A stretch of 41,086 nt of DNA from Candidatus Gastranaerophilales bacterium. Its GTDB lineage: Bacteria; Cyanobacteriota; Vampirovibrionia; Gastranaerophilales; JANQFW01. Made by a program: the position numbers and the translations under genes. Positions 24,084-33,065 of the stretch are shown in pieces. Below the pieces are notes generated by a model. The model ran no database searches. It was not told the origin of the DNA and saw only the letters and a list, made by a program, of their open reading frames with translations. Position 1 is the stretch's first letter, and each line of letters begins with the position of its first letter. The stretch is from contig JANQFW010000085.1 of the NCBI GenBank assembly GCA_028277625.1, positions 1 to 41,086 on the forward strand, in the 5' to 3' direction.

Positions 24084-25940
24084 TTATGTGCTATGAATTT
24101 GTCTTTCTGTTCTTACTTTATTCATAATCTCTTCAAATTCTTTTTCGTCCAGAGTTTCTTTATCTAAAAGAACTTTTACAATTTCTTCCATCATATCTCT
24201 GTTTTCAGTTAGCATCTTTTTAGCAAGTTCATAAGATTCTACAATAATATCTTTGATTTCTTTATCTATTTTTGCAGCAACTTCTTCAGAGAAATTTCTT
24301 TCTGTACCGAAGTCTCTACCCAAGAATACATGCTCATTTCTTTTGCCTAATGCAATAGGGCCAATATTGTTGTTCATACCATAGGTAGTAACAATTTTTC
24401 TAGCTAATTCAGTGGCTCTTTCTATATCGTTTTGTGCGCCTGTTGTTATATCATCTGAGCCGTAAACGATTTCTTCAGCTATTCTACCACCAAGAAGCAT
24501 TGTTATTTTATCCACCAGTTGAGATTTTTTATATGTTAAGTGGTCTTTTTCGGGGAGTGTCATTGTTACACCCAGAGCCATACCTCTTGGGATGATTGTT
24601 ACTTTGTGCAGTGGGTCAGAGTTTTTGAGCATTTTTGCTAAAAGTGCATGCCCAACTTCGTGATAGGCAGTGTTTTCTTTTTCATCATCAGATATAATTC
24701 TGCTTTTCTTTTCAGGTCCAGCGATAATTTTATCGATTGCTTGCTCTAGGTCTATCATTTCAATTTCTTTTTTATTTTCTCTGGCTGCTAATAAAGCACC
24801 TTCGTTTATTAAATTTGATAAGTCAGCTCCAGTAAAGCCAGGGGTTCTTTTTGCAAGTGTTTTAATGTTAACATTGGTTGCTAAGGGCTTACCTTTTGAG
24901 TGAACTTCGAGAATTTGCTCACGTCCTGCAATATCAGGTCTGTCTATTACAACTTGCCTATCAAATCTACCTGGTCTTAATAGTGCATTATCTAATATAT
25001 CAGGTCTATTAGTCGCTGCTATAATTATAATTTCTGTTGTTTTATCAAAGCCGTCCATTTCAACTAATAGCTGGTTTAGTGTTTGTTCTCTTTCATCATG
25101 TCCGCCACCTAGGCCTGCACCCCTTTGACGACCAACTGCATCAATTTCATCGATAAATACAATACAAGGCGAGTGTTTTTTAGCTTGTTCGAATAAATCT
25201 CTTACACGTGAAGCACCAACACCTACGAACATTTCGACAAAATCAGAGCCGCTTATGCTAAAGAAAGGAACGCCTGCTTCGCCGGCTACAGCTTTTGCCA
25301 TTAAAGTTTTACCGGTACCGGGAGAACCTACAAGCAAAACGCCTTTTGGTATTTTAGCACCTAGTGCCAGGTATCTTTGTGAATTCTTTAAGAAGTCAAC
25401 TATTTCTTCTAGTTCTTGTTTTGCTTCGTCAATACCTGCTACATCAGAAAAAGTTACATTTACTTTGCTATCAAGCATCATTTTAGCTTTACTTTTACCA
25501 AATGACATTGCTTGTGAGCCCCCGCTTTGTACACTTCTGAAGACTAGAGCAATTATTATTATAAAAGCTAAAGGAAAAAATAGTGTCCCTACTACGGTTA
25601 GCCAATAACCTGAACGATTAGGAGGGAAGACTTCTATTCCTACATCGTTTGTTTCAAGTTTTTCAATCAACTTAGGGTTGTCTGCAGGTATCCAGACTTT
25701 ATATTTTTTAATAGTATTTTTTTTATTTTTTTCTGAAACTATTTCTTGCTTTGGAAGTGCTTCTAAAAAACCTTCTTTGATTTCTACCTTTTTAATATCC
25801 CCGTTCACAACTTTTTTTATAAACTGGCTGTAGGATATGTCTTGAATTACACCGTTTTTGGAAACAAAAACAGTTGAAAGAAAGGCTAATGCAAGTAGCA
25901 CTATGACCAAGTATACACTTAGTTGTTGATAATTTTTCAT
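24084..25940 (-). CDS. ftsH: ATP-dependent zinc metalloprotease FtsH
   Basis: This 618-aa membrane-anchored AAA protease degrades misfolded membrane proteins and short-lived regulators. There are two membrane helices (about 7-26 and 112-134) with a periplasmic or lumenal domain between. Walker A GSPGTGKT is at 205-212. Walker B is in [14 protein letters not shown] (259-272). The second region of homology is [20 protein letters not shown] (309-328). The zinc site is HEVGH (427-431). Length is typical of FtsH. GGGAG lies 6 bases before the ATG. It is divergent from murA across a 326-base gap. Confidence 0.97.
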   Translation of the reverse strand: MKNYQQLSVYLVIVLLALAFLSTVFVSKNGVIQDISYSQFIKKVVNGDIKKVEIKEGFLEALPKQEIVSEKNKKNTIKKYKVWIPADNPKLIEKLETNDVGIEVFPPNRSGYWLTVVGTLFFPLAFIIIIALVFRSVQSGGSQAMSFGKSKAKMMLDSKVNVTFSDVAGIDEAKQELEEIVDFLKNSQRYLALGAKIPKGVLLVGSPGTGKTLMAKAVAGEAGVPFFSISGSDFVEMFVGVGASRVRDLFEQAKKHSPCIVFIDEIDAVGRQRGAGLGGGHDEREQTLNQLLVEMDGFDKTTEIIIIAATNRPDILDNALLRPGRFDRQVVIDRPDIAGREQILEVHSKGKPLATNVNIKTLAKRTPGFTGADLSNLINEGALLAARENKKEIEMIDLEQAIDKIIAGPEKKSRIISDDEKENTAYHEVGHALLAKMLKNSDPLHKVTIIPRGMALGVTMTLPEKDHLTYKKSQLVDKITMLLGGRIAEEIVYGSDDITTGAQNDIERATELARKIVTTYGMNNNIGPIALGKRNEHVFLGRDFGTERNFSEEVAAKIDKEIKDIIVESYELAKKMLTENRDMMEEIVKVLLDKETLDEKEFEEIMNKVRTERQIHST

Positions 25941-26266
25941 CTATTACTCCCTCAAAAAATAAGTAATATATACATAATATAAGGTTTGTACACCAAACTA
26001 GCTCTATAAAAATATTTTACTATAAATAGCGCATTTATTAAAAGAAAGTTATAGACACTTAATCAATATATAAATCCAAACCTAATTGATAAAATATATT
26101 AAGAAATTTGCCGGTTCAAAATTTTAGCACCATAATAATTAATAACGAGTTATAGTAAGTTTTTTTTATATAATATTACGAGAAATTAAATTTCTTATAT
26201 ATCACAATAACAAATAATTTTAAGTATGATAGAATTAGTCTCGTATATGTCTGAGGAGGAAGGTTC
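25941..26266. other. Intergenic region between ftsH and murA
   Basis: These 326 bases separate two divergent essential genes and must carry both promoters. No ORF with a ribosome binding site and no RNA gene is seen. Small palindromes occur (GTTTG-TACAC-CAAAC near 25985; GAAATT-A-AATTTC near 26181). The DNA is so AT-rich that I do not assign hexamers. Confidence 0.45.
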
Positions 26267-27589
26267 TTGAACGAAAAGATAATCATTGAAGGCGGGAAAA
26301 AGCTTAGGGGCGAGGTAACCATAGGCGGTGCAAAAAATGCAGTGTTAAAATTAATGGCTGCTGCTTTATTATTAGATGACATATGTGAGATTCATAATGT
26401 TCCTGCCTTGGCAGATGTTAAAACCATGTTAGAGGTTATTAACAAGCTTGGCGTAAAATCAGAATATAACGAAAATGAAAAATTTATAAAAATAGACGCA
26501 ACCAACATAACCAGCTGTACAGCTAGTTATGAGTATGTAAGCAAGATGAGAGCATCTTTTATTACGCTTGGTGCGTTATTAGGAAGATGCAATGAGGCTA
26601 AAGTTGCATTGCCTGGTGGCTGTGCAATTGGCGAGCGAAGAATTGATTTTCATATAAAAGGTTTAGAATCACTTGGTGCTAAAGTTAAAATCGAAGGCGG
26701 ATATGTAGTAGCTACCGCAACTAAGCTTGTTGGTAGTGAAATAACGCTAGACAGGCCTAGTGTAGGTGCTACAGAGAACATTATGCTGGCTGCTGTTTTG
26801 GCAGAAGGTTCTACTATTATAAATAATGCAGCACAAGAGCCTGAAATAATTGATCTGGCAAATTTTTTAAATGCAATTGGGGCTGATGTTAGTGGAGCTG
26901 GCTCTTCTGAGATAATAATTAATGGTGTTTCCCAGAAAGATCTGCATCCGGCTGTTTATACCACAATTCCTGACAGAATAGAAGCTGGAACCTATATGGC
27001 CGCAATTGTTGCATCCAGAGGTAAAGCAGTTATAAAAAATGTCTTCCCTAATCATTTAAGTGCTGTTATTAGCAAGCTTACGGAACTTGGTGCAAATGTA
27101 TCGATAATTGATCCGTTTAGCTTAGAGGTGTCTTGTCCTGCAAGGCCAAAGGCGGTTAATATTGTTACTCAGCCTTATCCTGGTTTTCCAACAGACATGC
27201 AATCACCTTTGATGGCGGTTTTATCTACAGCTAAGGGTATAAGTATTATTAATGAAAGCATTTATGAAAACAGATTTAGGCAAATCGCTGAATTAAGAAG
27301 AATGGGTGCTGATGTGCAGCAAGAAGGTAGTCATGCTATTGTAAAAGGTGTAAGGAGCCTTACAGGAGTTCAGTTAAAAGCTAGTGACTTAAGAGCAGGG
27401 GCATCCCTTGTTATCGCAGGTTTATGTGCTAATGGAACCTCTGAGATTGAAGGGTTAATTCACTTAGATAGAGGATATGAAAACATTATTGAGAAATTTA
27501 CGATGCTTGGTGCAGACATTAAGCGTGTCAAAATAAAAGATACAAACATCAATAATGTTAAAAACAATAAAAGGAAGCAAAAGGTTTAA
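26267..27589 (+). CDS. murA: UDP-N-acetylglucosamine 1-carboxyvinyltransferase
   Basis: This 440-aa enzyme transfers enolpyruvate to UDP-GlcNAc, the first committed step of peptidoglycan synthesis. The active-site loop Cys is present: C119 in ALPGGCAIGERRIDFH, so it is the Cys-type enzyme, the sort normally inhibited by fosfomycin. N-terminal GGKKLRGEVTIGGAKNA and C-terminal DLRAGASLVIAGL are the other family marks. The start is TTG with GAGGAGG 6-8 bases upstream. The C-terminus has a short basic tail (KNNKRKQKV). The RWYD-repeat gene follows after 5 bases, so the two are probably co-transcribed. Confidence 0.96.
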   Translation: MNEKIIIEGGKKLRGEVTIGGAKNAVLKLMAAALLLDDICEIHNVPALADVKTMLEVINKLGVKSEYNENEKFIKIDATNITSCTASYEYVSKMRASFITLGALLGRCNEAKVALPGGCAIGERRIDFHIKGLESLGAKVKIEGGYVVATATKLVGSEITLDRPSVGATENIMLAAVLAEGSTIINNAAQEPEIIDLANFLNAIGADVSGAGSSEIIINGVSQKDLHPAVYTTIPDRIEAGTYMAAIVASRGKAVIKNVFPNHLSAVISKLTELGANVSIIDPFSLEVSCPARPKAVNIVTQPYPGFPTDMQSPLMAVLSTAKGISIINESIYENRFRQIAELRRMGADVQQEGSHAIVKGVRSLTGVQLKASDLRAGASLVIAGLCANGTSEIEGLIHLDRGYENIIEKFTMLGADIKRVKIKDTNINNVKNNKRKQKV

Positions 27590-27594
27590 ATAAA

Positions 27595-27948
27595 ATGGTC
27601 AAATATAAAAGATGGTACGATTACGATCCTCTTTTAATGGAAGTTATTGAGTTGTTAAAATACTTTAAGACTGATTTTAGAGATCAAGCAGAAGTATTTT
27701 TAAAAAAGATTGAATCTCAAGTTAGTAAGGAGTCTTTAGATTCTTTTTATAAGATGGTTCACCCTACAAAAGGCAACAGATGGTATGATGATGACCCTGT
27801 TATTTCTAGAGCTATAGAACTATTAAGGGTTATGCCGCCAGAGATTCAAAAACAAGTTGCAGAAAACTTTTTGAATACTCTAAAAAAAGACGGGATTTCT
27901 ATTGATATGATAAAGAAAACCGTAAAAGAAGAACAAAAAGCAAATTAA
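27595..27948 (+). CDS. RWYD-repeat protein (two repeats) downstream of murA
   Basis: This 117-aa hypothetical protein has two tandem units, KRWYDYDP (5-12) and NRWYDDDP (61-68). Each leads into a helical segment: LLMEVIELLKYFKTDFRDQA in the first, VISRAIELLRVMPPEIQKQV in the second. The shared pattern is RWYD-x-DP, five residues, then IELL. It is cytoplasmic, with no signal or membrane span. It starts 5 bases after the murA stop, indicating one transcript and suggesting, weakly, a role near cell-wall synthesis. It is a paralogue of 17088-17444. Family unknown to me. Confidence 0.8.
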   Translation: MVKYKRWYDYDPLLMEVIELLKYFKTDFRDQAEVFLKKIESQVSKESLDSFYKMVHPTKGNRWYDDDPVISRAIELLRVMPPEIQKQVAENFLNTLKKDGISIDMIKKTVKEEQKAN

Positions 27949-27979
27949 GTTATATAATAAAAATAAAGTTCTTATATCT

Positions 27980-28000
27980 CTTGCTAGGGGGCAGGGGTAG
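27980..28000 (+). repeat. Short repeat copy 2 (CTTGCTAGGG type)
   Basis: CTTGCTAGGGGGCAGGGGTAG matches the segment at 9690-9710 in about 17 of 21 bases. It lies in the short gap upstream of the CMP-sugar synthetase gene. It is G-rich in an otherwise AT-rich gap, which makes it stand out. Significance is uncertain. Confidence 0.35.
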
Positions 28001-28052
28001 TTAAAAAATTTTTTGTTTGTTCTTTATTGTCTTGTTGGGGTTAGTTAAGCGA

Positions 28053-28736
28053 ATGAATATACTGGGTATTATTCCTGTAAGAGGCGGATCAAAAGGTATT
28101 CCAAGAAAAAATATTCGACCTTTGGCTGGTAAGCCATTAGTTGCCTATACTATAGAAGCAGCTTTGAATTCTAAATTAATAAATAAAGTAGTTGTATCAA
28201 CAGAAGACTCTGAAATTGCAGATGTTTCTAAAAACTTTGGTGCTGAAGTTATAAAAAGGCCTGAAAATTTAGCTCAAGATGAAACAAAAACCGCGCCAGT
28301 ACTTCTTCAAGTTATAAATGAACTTAAAGCTAATGATTATGTGCCTGATATTGTTGTTCTTTTGCAGGCAACTTGCCCCATGAGAGATGAGATTGTAATT
28401 GATGGAGCTTTAAAAGAATTGATTTGTTCAGAGAATGATTCTATTTTTACTGCATTTTGGGCTACAAAAGCTATGCCTTTATGGAGAAAAAATCATGACG
28501 GCTCGATGAGCGCTCTTTATGATTATCATTTGAGGCCACGTAGGCAAGAAAAGCATTTGATAGAAGATGTTTATTGTGAAGACGGTGCATTGTATGCAAT
28601 TAAATATAATGCTTTTGAAAATATTCATGACTTTATAGGTAATAATCCTAAGATTTATCCTGTCGAAAGACATATTGATATTGATGAATTGGAGGATTTT
28701 CAAAAAGTAGAGCAAGCACTTTTGGAAAAAAAATAA
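28053..28736 (+). CDS. neuA: CMP-N-acylneuraminate cytidylyltransferase-family enzyme
   Basis: This 227-aa sugar nucleotidyltransferase activates a nonulosonic acid (sialic, legionaminic or pseudaminic type) or related keto-sugar with CTP. The nucleotide-binding N-terminus IPVRGGSKGIPRKNIRPLAG is present, with ATCPMRDEIVIDGAL and DIDELEDFQKVE later. The ATG at 28053 is preferred to an in-frame TTG at 28017, which precedes only a non-conserved hydrophobic leader. The ribosome binding site is weak (GGGG about 12 bases away). The exact sugar is not readable. Partner synthase genes are not in the window, and the oxidoreductase at 39925 is distant. Confidence 0.88.
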   Translation: MNILGIIPVRGGSKGIPRKNIRPLAGKPLVAYTIEAALNSKLINKVVVSTEDSEIADVSKNFGAEVIKRPENLAQDETKTAPVLLQVINELKANDYVPDIVVLLQATCPMRDEIVIDGALKELICSENDSIFTAFWATKAMPLWRKNHDGSMSALYDYHLRPRRQEKHLIEDVYCEDGALYAIKYNAFENIHDFIGNNPKIYPVERHIDIDELEDFQKVEQALLEKK

Positions 28737-28752
28737 AATTATAATATATATG

Positions 28753-28805
28753 GAGTATATTTGCATTAGAGTGTATTTATCTAATTGATATTTCGTGATA
28801 TACTC
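28753..28805. repeat. Long inverted repeat between neuA and next gene
   Basis: GAGTATAT (28753-28760) and ATATACTC (28798-28805) are perfect 8-base arms around a 37-base AT-rich loop. The interior (TTAGAGTGTATTTAT) loosely resembles the dispersed element, so it may be a decayed copy. It is not followed by a T-run and is not a clear terminator. Confidence 0.35.
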
Positions 28806-28947
28806 AATGTGATTTCAAAGATCAGTATTTTTCAATTTTGGCATTTGGTTGGATTGGGATAAGCTGAATATACACTAAAACATTTTGTGGGTTTAACTAT
28901 TTTTATTCATAAACTGTATTGTATATTTAGCTTTATTTTTTTGTTTG

Positions 28948-28965
28948 TTAAAACCTAAACAAAAT
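28948..28965 (+). repeat. 18-bp direct repeat, left copy
   Basis: TTAAAACCTAAACAAAAT here is identical to 29788-29805. The two copies bracket the 258-aa gene 28969-29745. This copy lies 3 bases beyond the gene's stop codon. Confidence 0.75.
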
Positions 28966-28968
28966 TAG

Positions 28969-29745
28969 CTATTTTACAAAGAAACTAGAGGATCCTTTAG
29001 GATAAACAGCAGCAAAGCCAAAAATGTCTTTTTTTGCCTCAAAGCCTTCAGGCACTGTTTTGGTTCCAAGCGAAAATCCAAACCAGTCAGGTTGTAGCCT
29101 GTATATTCCTCCGAATGCATTAACCGCGATCTTTGTATTTTCGGGCACAATACCATATTTATTTATATTATGTATTTCATCGTCTCTTAAAAGACCAGCA
29201 ATTGATCTGAAGCTATTAATTTTAGAATTTGCAAATTCTTCTTTAGAATATTTGTAACCTTCGGGGTTTACCTTGCTAGAAGAAGCCGCAATGCCATAGA
29301 TGGCTGCTCCAATAGCCGTACCAGCTAAGACTCCAATACCACATAGTGTTTTAGAAGCTTTTGGGGAAAGAAGAGACGTACCGATTCCAGCGCATATACC
29401 TAGCGCAGCACCTCCAAGCCCACCTACAATAACAGGACCTGCATAGTTTACACTGCTGTTACGTTTTATAGTTGTATTCTCATCAGCCTCTGACTCTGTT
29501 GCAGAAACTATATCAGACTTTGCTTTAGGCTTATCTTCTGCCTTTAATTGTATATCATCGCCATCATCTGGGATGGATTCTGTCCCTATTGACCTTTGAA
29601 ATCTATCAGTCTCTGAGTTTTCTTGTGTCATCAGATCAGCTTGCGTGCCTACTTCTGATGTTGATTTTTTTGCACGACCCCTTTCTTCTATATCTTCTGG
29701 CTGTTTTGCTCTCTGAAATCCAATTAGAGCTGATTTTACATGCAT
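28969..29745 (-). CDS. Hypothetical protein with Gly-rich membrane hairpin, flanked by direct repeats
   Basis: This 258-aa protein has a charged, low-complexity N-terminal region (1-90, rich in Glu, Asp, Lys, Ser, Thr). Two Gly/Ala-rich hydrophobic helices follow (about 99-125 and 135-155; GGLGGAALGICAGIG). The C-terminal domain of about 100 residues is folded-looking, with aromatic and beta-type residues (YRLQPDWFGFSLGTKTV). The N-terminus MHVKSALIGFQRAK has the F-containing tag seen in other hypothetical proteins of the window. The ATG has AGGAG about 10 bases upstream. Exact 18-bp direct repeats lie on both sides, which suggests a gene gained or lost by recombination. Function is unknown. 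Confidence 0.72.
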   Translation of the reverse strand: MHVKSALIGFQRAKQPEDIEERGRAKKSTSEVGTQADLMTQENSETDRFQRSIGTESIPDDGDDIQLKAEDKPKAKSDIVSATESEADENTTIKRNSSVNYAGPVIVGGLGGAALGICAGIGTSLLSPKASKTLCGIGVLAGTAIGAAIYGIAASSSKVNPEGYKYSKEEFANSKINSFRSIAGLLRDDEIHNINKYGIVPENTKIAVNAFGGIYRLQPDWFGFSLGTKTVPEGFEAKKDIFGFAAVYPKGSSSFFVK

Positions 29746-29787
29746 TTCCTTATACTCCTAAAAAATGTTTCTATTCTTGTCATCTAA

Positions 29788-29805
29788 TTAAAACCTAAAC
29801 AAAAT
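29788..29805 (+). repeat. 18-bp direct repeat, right copy
   Basis: TTAAAACCTAAACAAAAT is identical to 28948-28965, 840 bases away and in the same orientation. It lies 42 bases upstream of the start of the bracketed gene, where it could also be part of its promoter. Confidence 0.75.
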
Positions 29806-29875
29806 ATAATTTGCTACATTTTGTTTGAAATATACCTACAAATATAAAATAATTAGAAGTTTATTTAATTATTTC

Positions 29876-30157
29876 TTATTTTTCCTCAATAACAGCAGAG
29901 TAAAAGCCTGACACCGTAATTTTTTTGCCATCATGTTTTACAAACTCCATCCTGTTACTGGCAGGGTAAAGAATTTTAAACTTTCCATGTATTGTCTTTA
30001 TTGGCTTGCCATCAATGCTATATACTGTTACAGTTCTTTCCAAGCCAAATACATCAGACTGAACTTCTTTCACTTTGTATCTTAACTGCTGAACGCAACC
30101 GGTAAGAGGTAATAACGATATTAATAAAACTAGCAAAATAGCATATTTTTTACGCAT
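29876..30157 (-). CDS. Putative lipoprotein, DUF5052-like
   Basis: This is a 93-aa secreted protein. It has a lipoprotein signal peptide with basic start MRKK, hydrophobic core, and lipobox LTGC with Cys at 21. The mature part has a short beta-rich pattern (VFGLERTVTVYSIDGKPIKTI, then KKITVSGFYSAVIEE) like DUF5052 proteins of phage or envelope origin. It starts 5 bases after clpB ends, so it is probably in the clpB operon. It would sit on the outer face of the cytoplasmic membrane or in the outer membrane. Function is unknown. Confidence 0.78.
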   Translation of the reverse strand: MRKKYAILLVLLISLLPLTGCVQQLRYKVKEVQSDVFGLERTVTVYSIDGKPIKTIHGKFKILYPASNRMEFVKHDGKKITVSGFYSAVIEEK

Positions 30158-30162
30158 TTATA

Positions 30163-32769
30163 TCATCCTTTTTTAAATGTAAATTCATCATTATGTGTGT
30201 CTATTATAATTGTATCACCTTCAACAAATGTGCCTTCCAGCAATTTTTTAGATAAAGGATTTTCTATATAATGCCTAATGGCTCGCTTTAAAGGTCTAGC
30301 TCCAAATGTAGGCTCATAACCCTTTACCGCAAGCAAATCTTTGGCCTCTTTTGAGATTTTTATTTGAATATCCCTATCTTTTAATAAATTTTCCAGTCTT
30401 TGCATCTGAATATCAACAATCTGCGTAATTTGCTCAAGACTAAGAGCTTTAAAGAAGACAATATCATCAATTCTATTTAAAAATTCAGGTCTAAAGTGCT
30501 GCCTCATCAGCTGTAAAACTCTTTCTTTCGTGTCACCTGTTTCTAGCCCAAAGGCTTGTCCTGCTGTAGCCTCCAAAATAATATTACTGCCTATATTACT
30601 TGTCATAATTATTACAGTATTTTTAAAATCAACAGTCTTCCCTTTAGAATCTGTTAGCCTGCCATCATCTAGGATTTGCAGCATTACATTAAATACATCA
30701 GGGTGCGCTTTTTCAACTTCATCAAATAGTACAACGCTATACGGCTTTCTTCTTACTTGTTCAGTTAACTGTCCGCCTTCTTCATGACCTACATACCCAG
30801 GGGGCGCACCAATAAGTCTTGAAATAGAATGTTTTTCCATATATTCTGTCATATCTATTCTAATCATTGCATTTTCATCATTGAATAAATACTGCGCAAG
30901 GGACCTGGCTAGTTCAGTCTTGCCAACACCAGTAGGCCCAAGGAATATAAATGAACCTACCGGACGATTAGGATCTTTTAAGCCCGCACGAGCCCTCCTG
31001 ATAGCTTCAGAAACAACAGTAACTGCTTGATCTTGACCTACTACCCTTTTATGCAATACATCTTCCATATGCAAGAGCTTTTGCTTTTCACTTTCTATAA
31101 GCTTATTCACAGGTATTTTAGTCCACTTGCTTACTATTTCTGCAATATTTTCTTCGTCAATTGCTTCTTTTAATAATATATTATTTTCTTTTCTGGATTT
31201 TAAATTTTGCTCCTGATCTTTTAATTTTTTATTAAGCTGCATTAGTGTTCCGTATTTGAGTTCAGCAGCCTTTGCAAGGTCAGCGTTTCTTTCGGCATTT
31301 TCTATTTCAAGTTTAGTTTTTTCTATTTGTTCTTTTATTTTGCTTATTTCTTGAATAGAGCTTTTTTCTTTTTCCCATTGTGATTTTAAGCCGGTTGTTT
31401 TTTCTTGCAATTGTTTTATTTGGTCATCCAGGTATTTAACTTTTTCAACAGAAGCTTGATCTGTTTCTTTTTTTAGGGCTTCTCTTTCTATTTCTAGTTG
31501 AGTTTTATGCCTTTCGAGAGTATCCAATTCTATTGGCATACTATCTATTTCTATTCTTAAAGTTGAAGCTGCTTCATCGATTAAATCTATAGCTTTATCA
31601 GGTAAAAACCTATCTGCAATGTATCTGTCAGAGAGTTTAGCTGCTGCAACCAATGCAGAATCTTTAATTCTTACACCATGATGAACTTCGTATTTCTCTT
31701 TTAATCCTCTTAAAATACTAATAGTATCTTCTACAGAGGGCTCTTCTGCCATAACAGGTTGAAAGCGCCTTTCTAGCGCAGCGTCTTTTTCAATATACTT
31801 TCTGTATTCATTGATGGTAGTTGCACCTATACATCTTAAGACACCTCTAGCAAGCATTGGTTTTAATAAATTTCCTGCATCAGGAGATCCTTCGGTTGAG
31901 CCTGTGCCTACAACAGTATGAAGCTCATCTATGAACATAATAATTTGTCCGTCACTGCTCTCTACTTCTTTTAAAACAGCTTTTAAGCGTTCTTCAAACT
32001 CACCTCTGTATTTTGCGCCAGCTATTAGAGCACCCATGTCTAAAGAAACAAGATCCCTATCTTTTAAACCTTCAGGCACATCGCCCTTTACAATTCTGAT
32101 AGCTAAACCTTCTGCAATAGCAGTTTTACCTACGCCAGGCTCTCCAATAAGTACAGGGTTATTTTTAGTTCTTCTATTCAAAACCTGAATTACTCTTCTA
32201 ATTTCAGAGTCTCTTCCTATAACCGGGTCTAGCTTACCTTTTTGGGCAAGTTCAGTTAAGTTGACACTATATTTTTCTAGCGCTTTATAACCTTCTTCGG
32301 CGGTGGGGCTATCTACTTTGGCATCCCCGCGTATTTGTTTTAGCTCTTTATAAACTTCTTCTTTTGTAACTTTATTTTGATTTAAAATTTGATAACACTC
32401 ATTATTGCGGTTGCACATTGCTATTAAAATATGCTCAAGGCTAACATAAGAATCTTTTAGCCTTTCAGCTTCCTGTTCAGCGCTGCCCATTAGTTCTTTA
32501 AATTGTACTGAAATGTATAATTGTTCAGGATTTACACTATAAGAAACTTGCGGTTTTGTTAAGATTATTTTTTCTGTCTCGGTTTTAATTTTATTTATAT
32601 CTGCATTTAAGTTTTTTAAAATTTTATTTGTGATTCCCTTTTCGTCTTCTAACATTGCTAAAAGCAAATGACTTGGTTCTAGTTGCGTATTTTTATATCT
32701 CATAAGTATTTTATTGGCTTCTAAAATAGTGTTTTGGGTTTGTTCGGTAAGTTTATTAAAATTTATCAT
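30163..32769 (-). CDS. clpB: ATP-dependent disaggregase ClpB
   Basis: This 868-aa Hsp100 chaperone rescues aggregated proteins with DnaK. The N-terminal Clp repeat domain covers about 1-150. The first AAA module has Walker [10 protein letters not shown] and Walker [12 protein letters not shown] long coiled-coil middle domain (about 410-530) distinguishes ClpB from ClpA and ClpC. The second AAA module has GPTGVGKTE and [15 protein letters not shown]. The C-terminal domain ends the protein. Length is typical. GGAGG lies about 9 bases upstream of the ATG. No CIRCE operator is visible upstream, so heat-shock control is by other means. A lipoprotein gene follows. Confidence 0.97.
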   Translation of the reverse strand: MINFNKLTEQTQNTILEANKILMRYKNTQLEPSHLLLAMLEDEKGITNKILKNLNADINKIKTETEKIILTKPQVSYSVNPEQLYISVQFKELMGSAEQEAERLKDSYVSLEHILIAMCNRNNECYQILNQNKVTKEEVYKELKQIRGDAKVDSPTAEEGYKALEKYSVNLTELAQKGKLDPVIGRDSEIRRVIQVLNRRTKNNPVLIGEPGVGKTAIAEGLAIRIVKGDVPEGLKDRDLVSLDMGALIAGAKYRGEFEERLKAVLKEVESSDGQIIMFIDELHTVVGTGSTEGSPDAGNLLKPMLARGVLRCIGATTINEYRKYIEKDAALERRFQPVMAEEPSVEDTISILRGLKEKYEVHHGVRIKDSALVAAAKLSDRYIADRFLPDKAIDLIDEAASTLRIEIDSMPIELDTLERHKTQLEIEREALKKETDQASVEKVKYLDDQIKQLQEKTTGLKSQWEKEKSSIQEISKIKEQIEKTKLEIENAERNADLAKAAELKYGTLMQLNKKLKDQEQNLKSRKENNILLKEAIDEENIAEIVSKWTKIPVNKLIESEKQKLLHMEDVLHKRVVGQDQAVTVVSEAIRRARAGLKDPNRPVGSFIFLGPTGVGKTELARSLAQYLFNDENAMIRIDMTEYMEKHSISRLIGAPPGYVGHEEGGQLTEQVRRKPYSVVLFDEVEKAHPDVFNVMLQILDDGRLTDSKGKTVDFKNTVIIMTSNIGSNIILEATAGQAFGLETGDTKERVLQLMRQHFRPEFLNRIDDIVFFKALSLEQITQIVDIQMQRLENLLKDRDIQIKISKEAKDLLAVKGYEPTFGARPLKRAIRHYIENPLSKKLLEGTFVEGDTIIIDTHNDEFTFKKG

Positions 32770-32983
32770 TTAGCATTACCTCCTGCTTTATATTAGTATT
32801 ATTTATATTTTAAAATGGATTTTTATTTTTTCTATTAAATTTAAGGTTTATTTTATTATTTTGTGCCAAAATGAATTTTAGAATTTTTAACTATAGAAAT
32901 AATGATAATAAACTTTGCTTGTGATATTTTATTTAAATAAAGTGCTACTATGCTACCTCTCAATTTAATTTACGAATAGTTAT

Positions 32984-33049
32984 ACTTGCTCTAAAACACT
33001 TTTCTATTATAAAGAGTAATATTGAATTTAATTGATGAGAAGTACAAAT
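32984..33049 (+). repeat. Dispersed intergenic element, copy B
   Basis: CTCTAAAACACTTTTCT (32989-33005) matches the left block in 15 of 17 bases, and TTTAATTGATGAGAAGTA (33027-33044) matches the right block. TACTTGCTC at the left and GAGAAGTA at the right form an imperfect inverted repeat. It lies immediately upstream of the HydE-like gene and may provide its promoter. Confidence 0.6.
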
Positions 33050-33065
33050 ATATAAAATAAAATTC

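Noticed and set aside
28017-28052. TTG start of the CMP-sugar synthetase
   Set aside because: The added residues are a non-conserved hydrophobic stretch. The family N-terminus begins at the ATG at 28053.
32770-32983. CIRCE or similar heat-shock operator before clpB
   Set aside because: No TTAGCACTC/GAGTGCTAA-type inverted repeat is present upstream of clpB.
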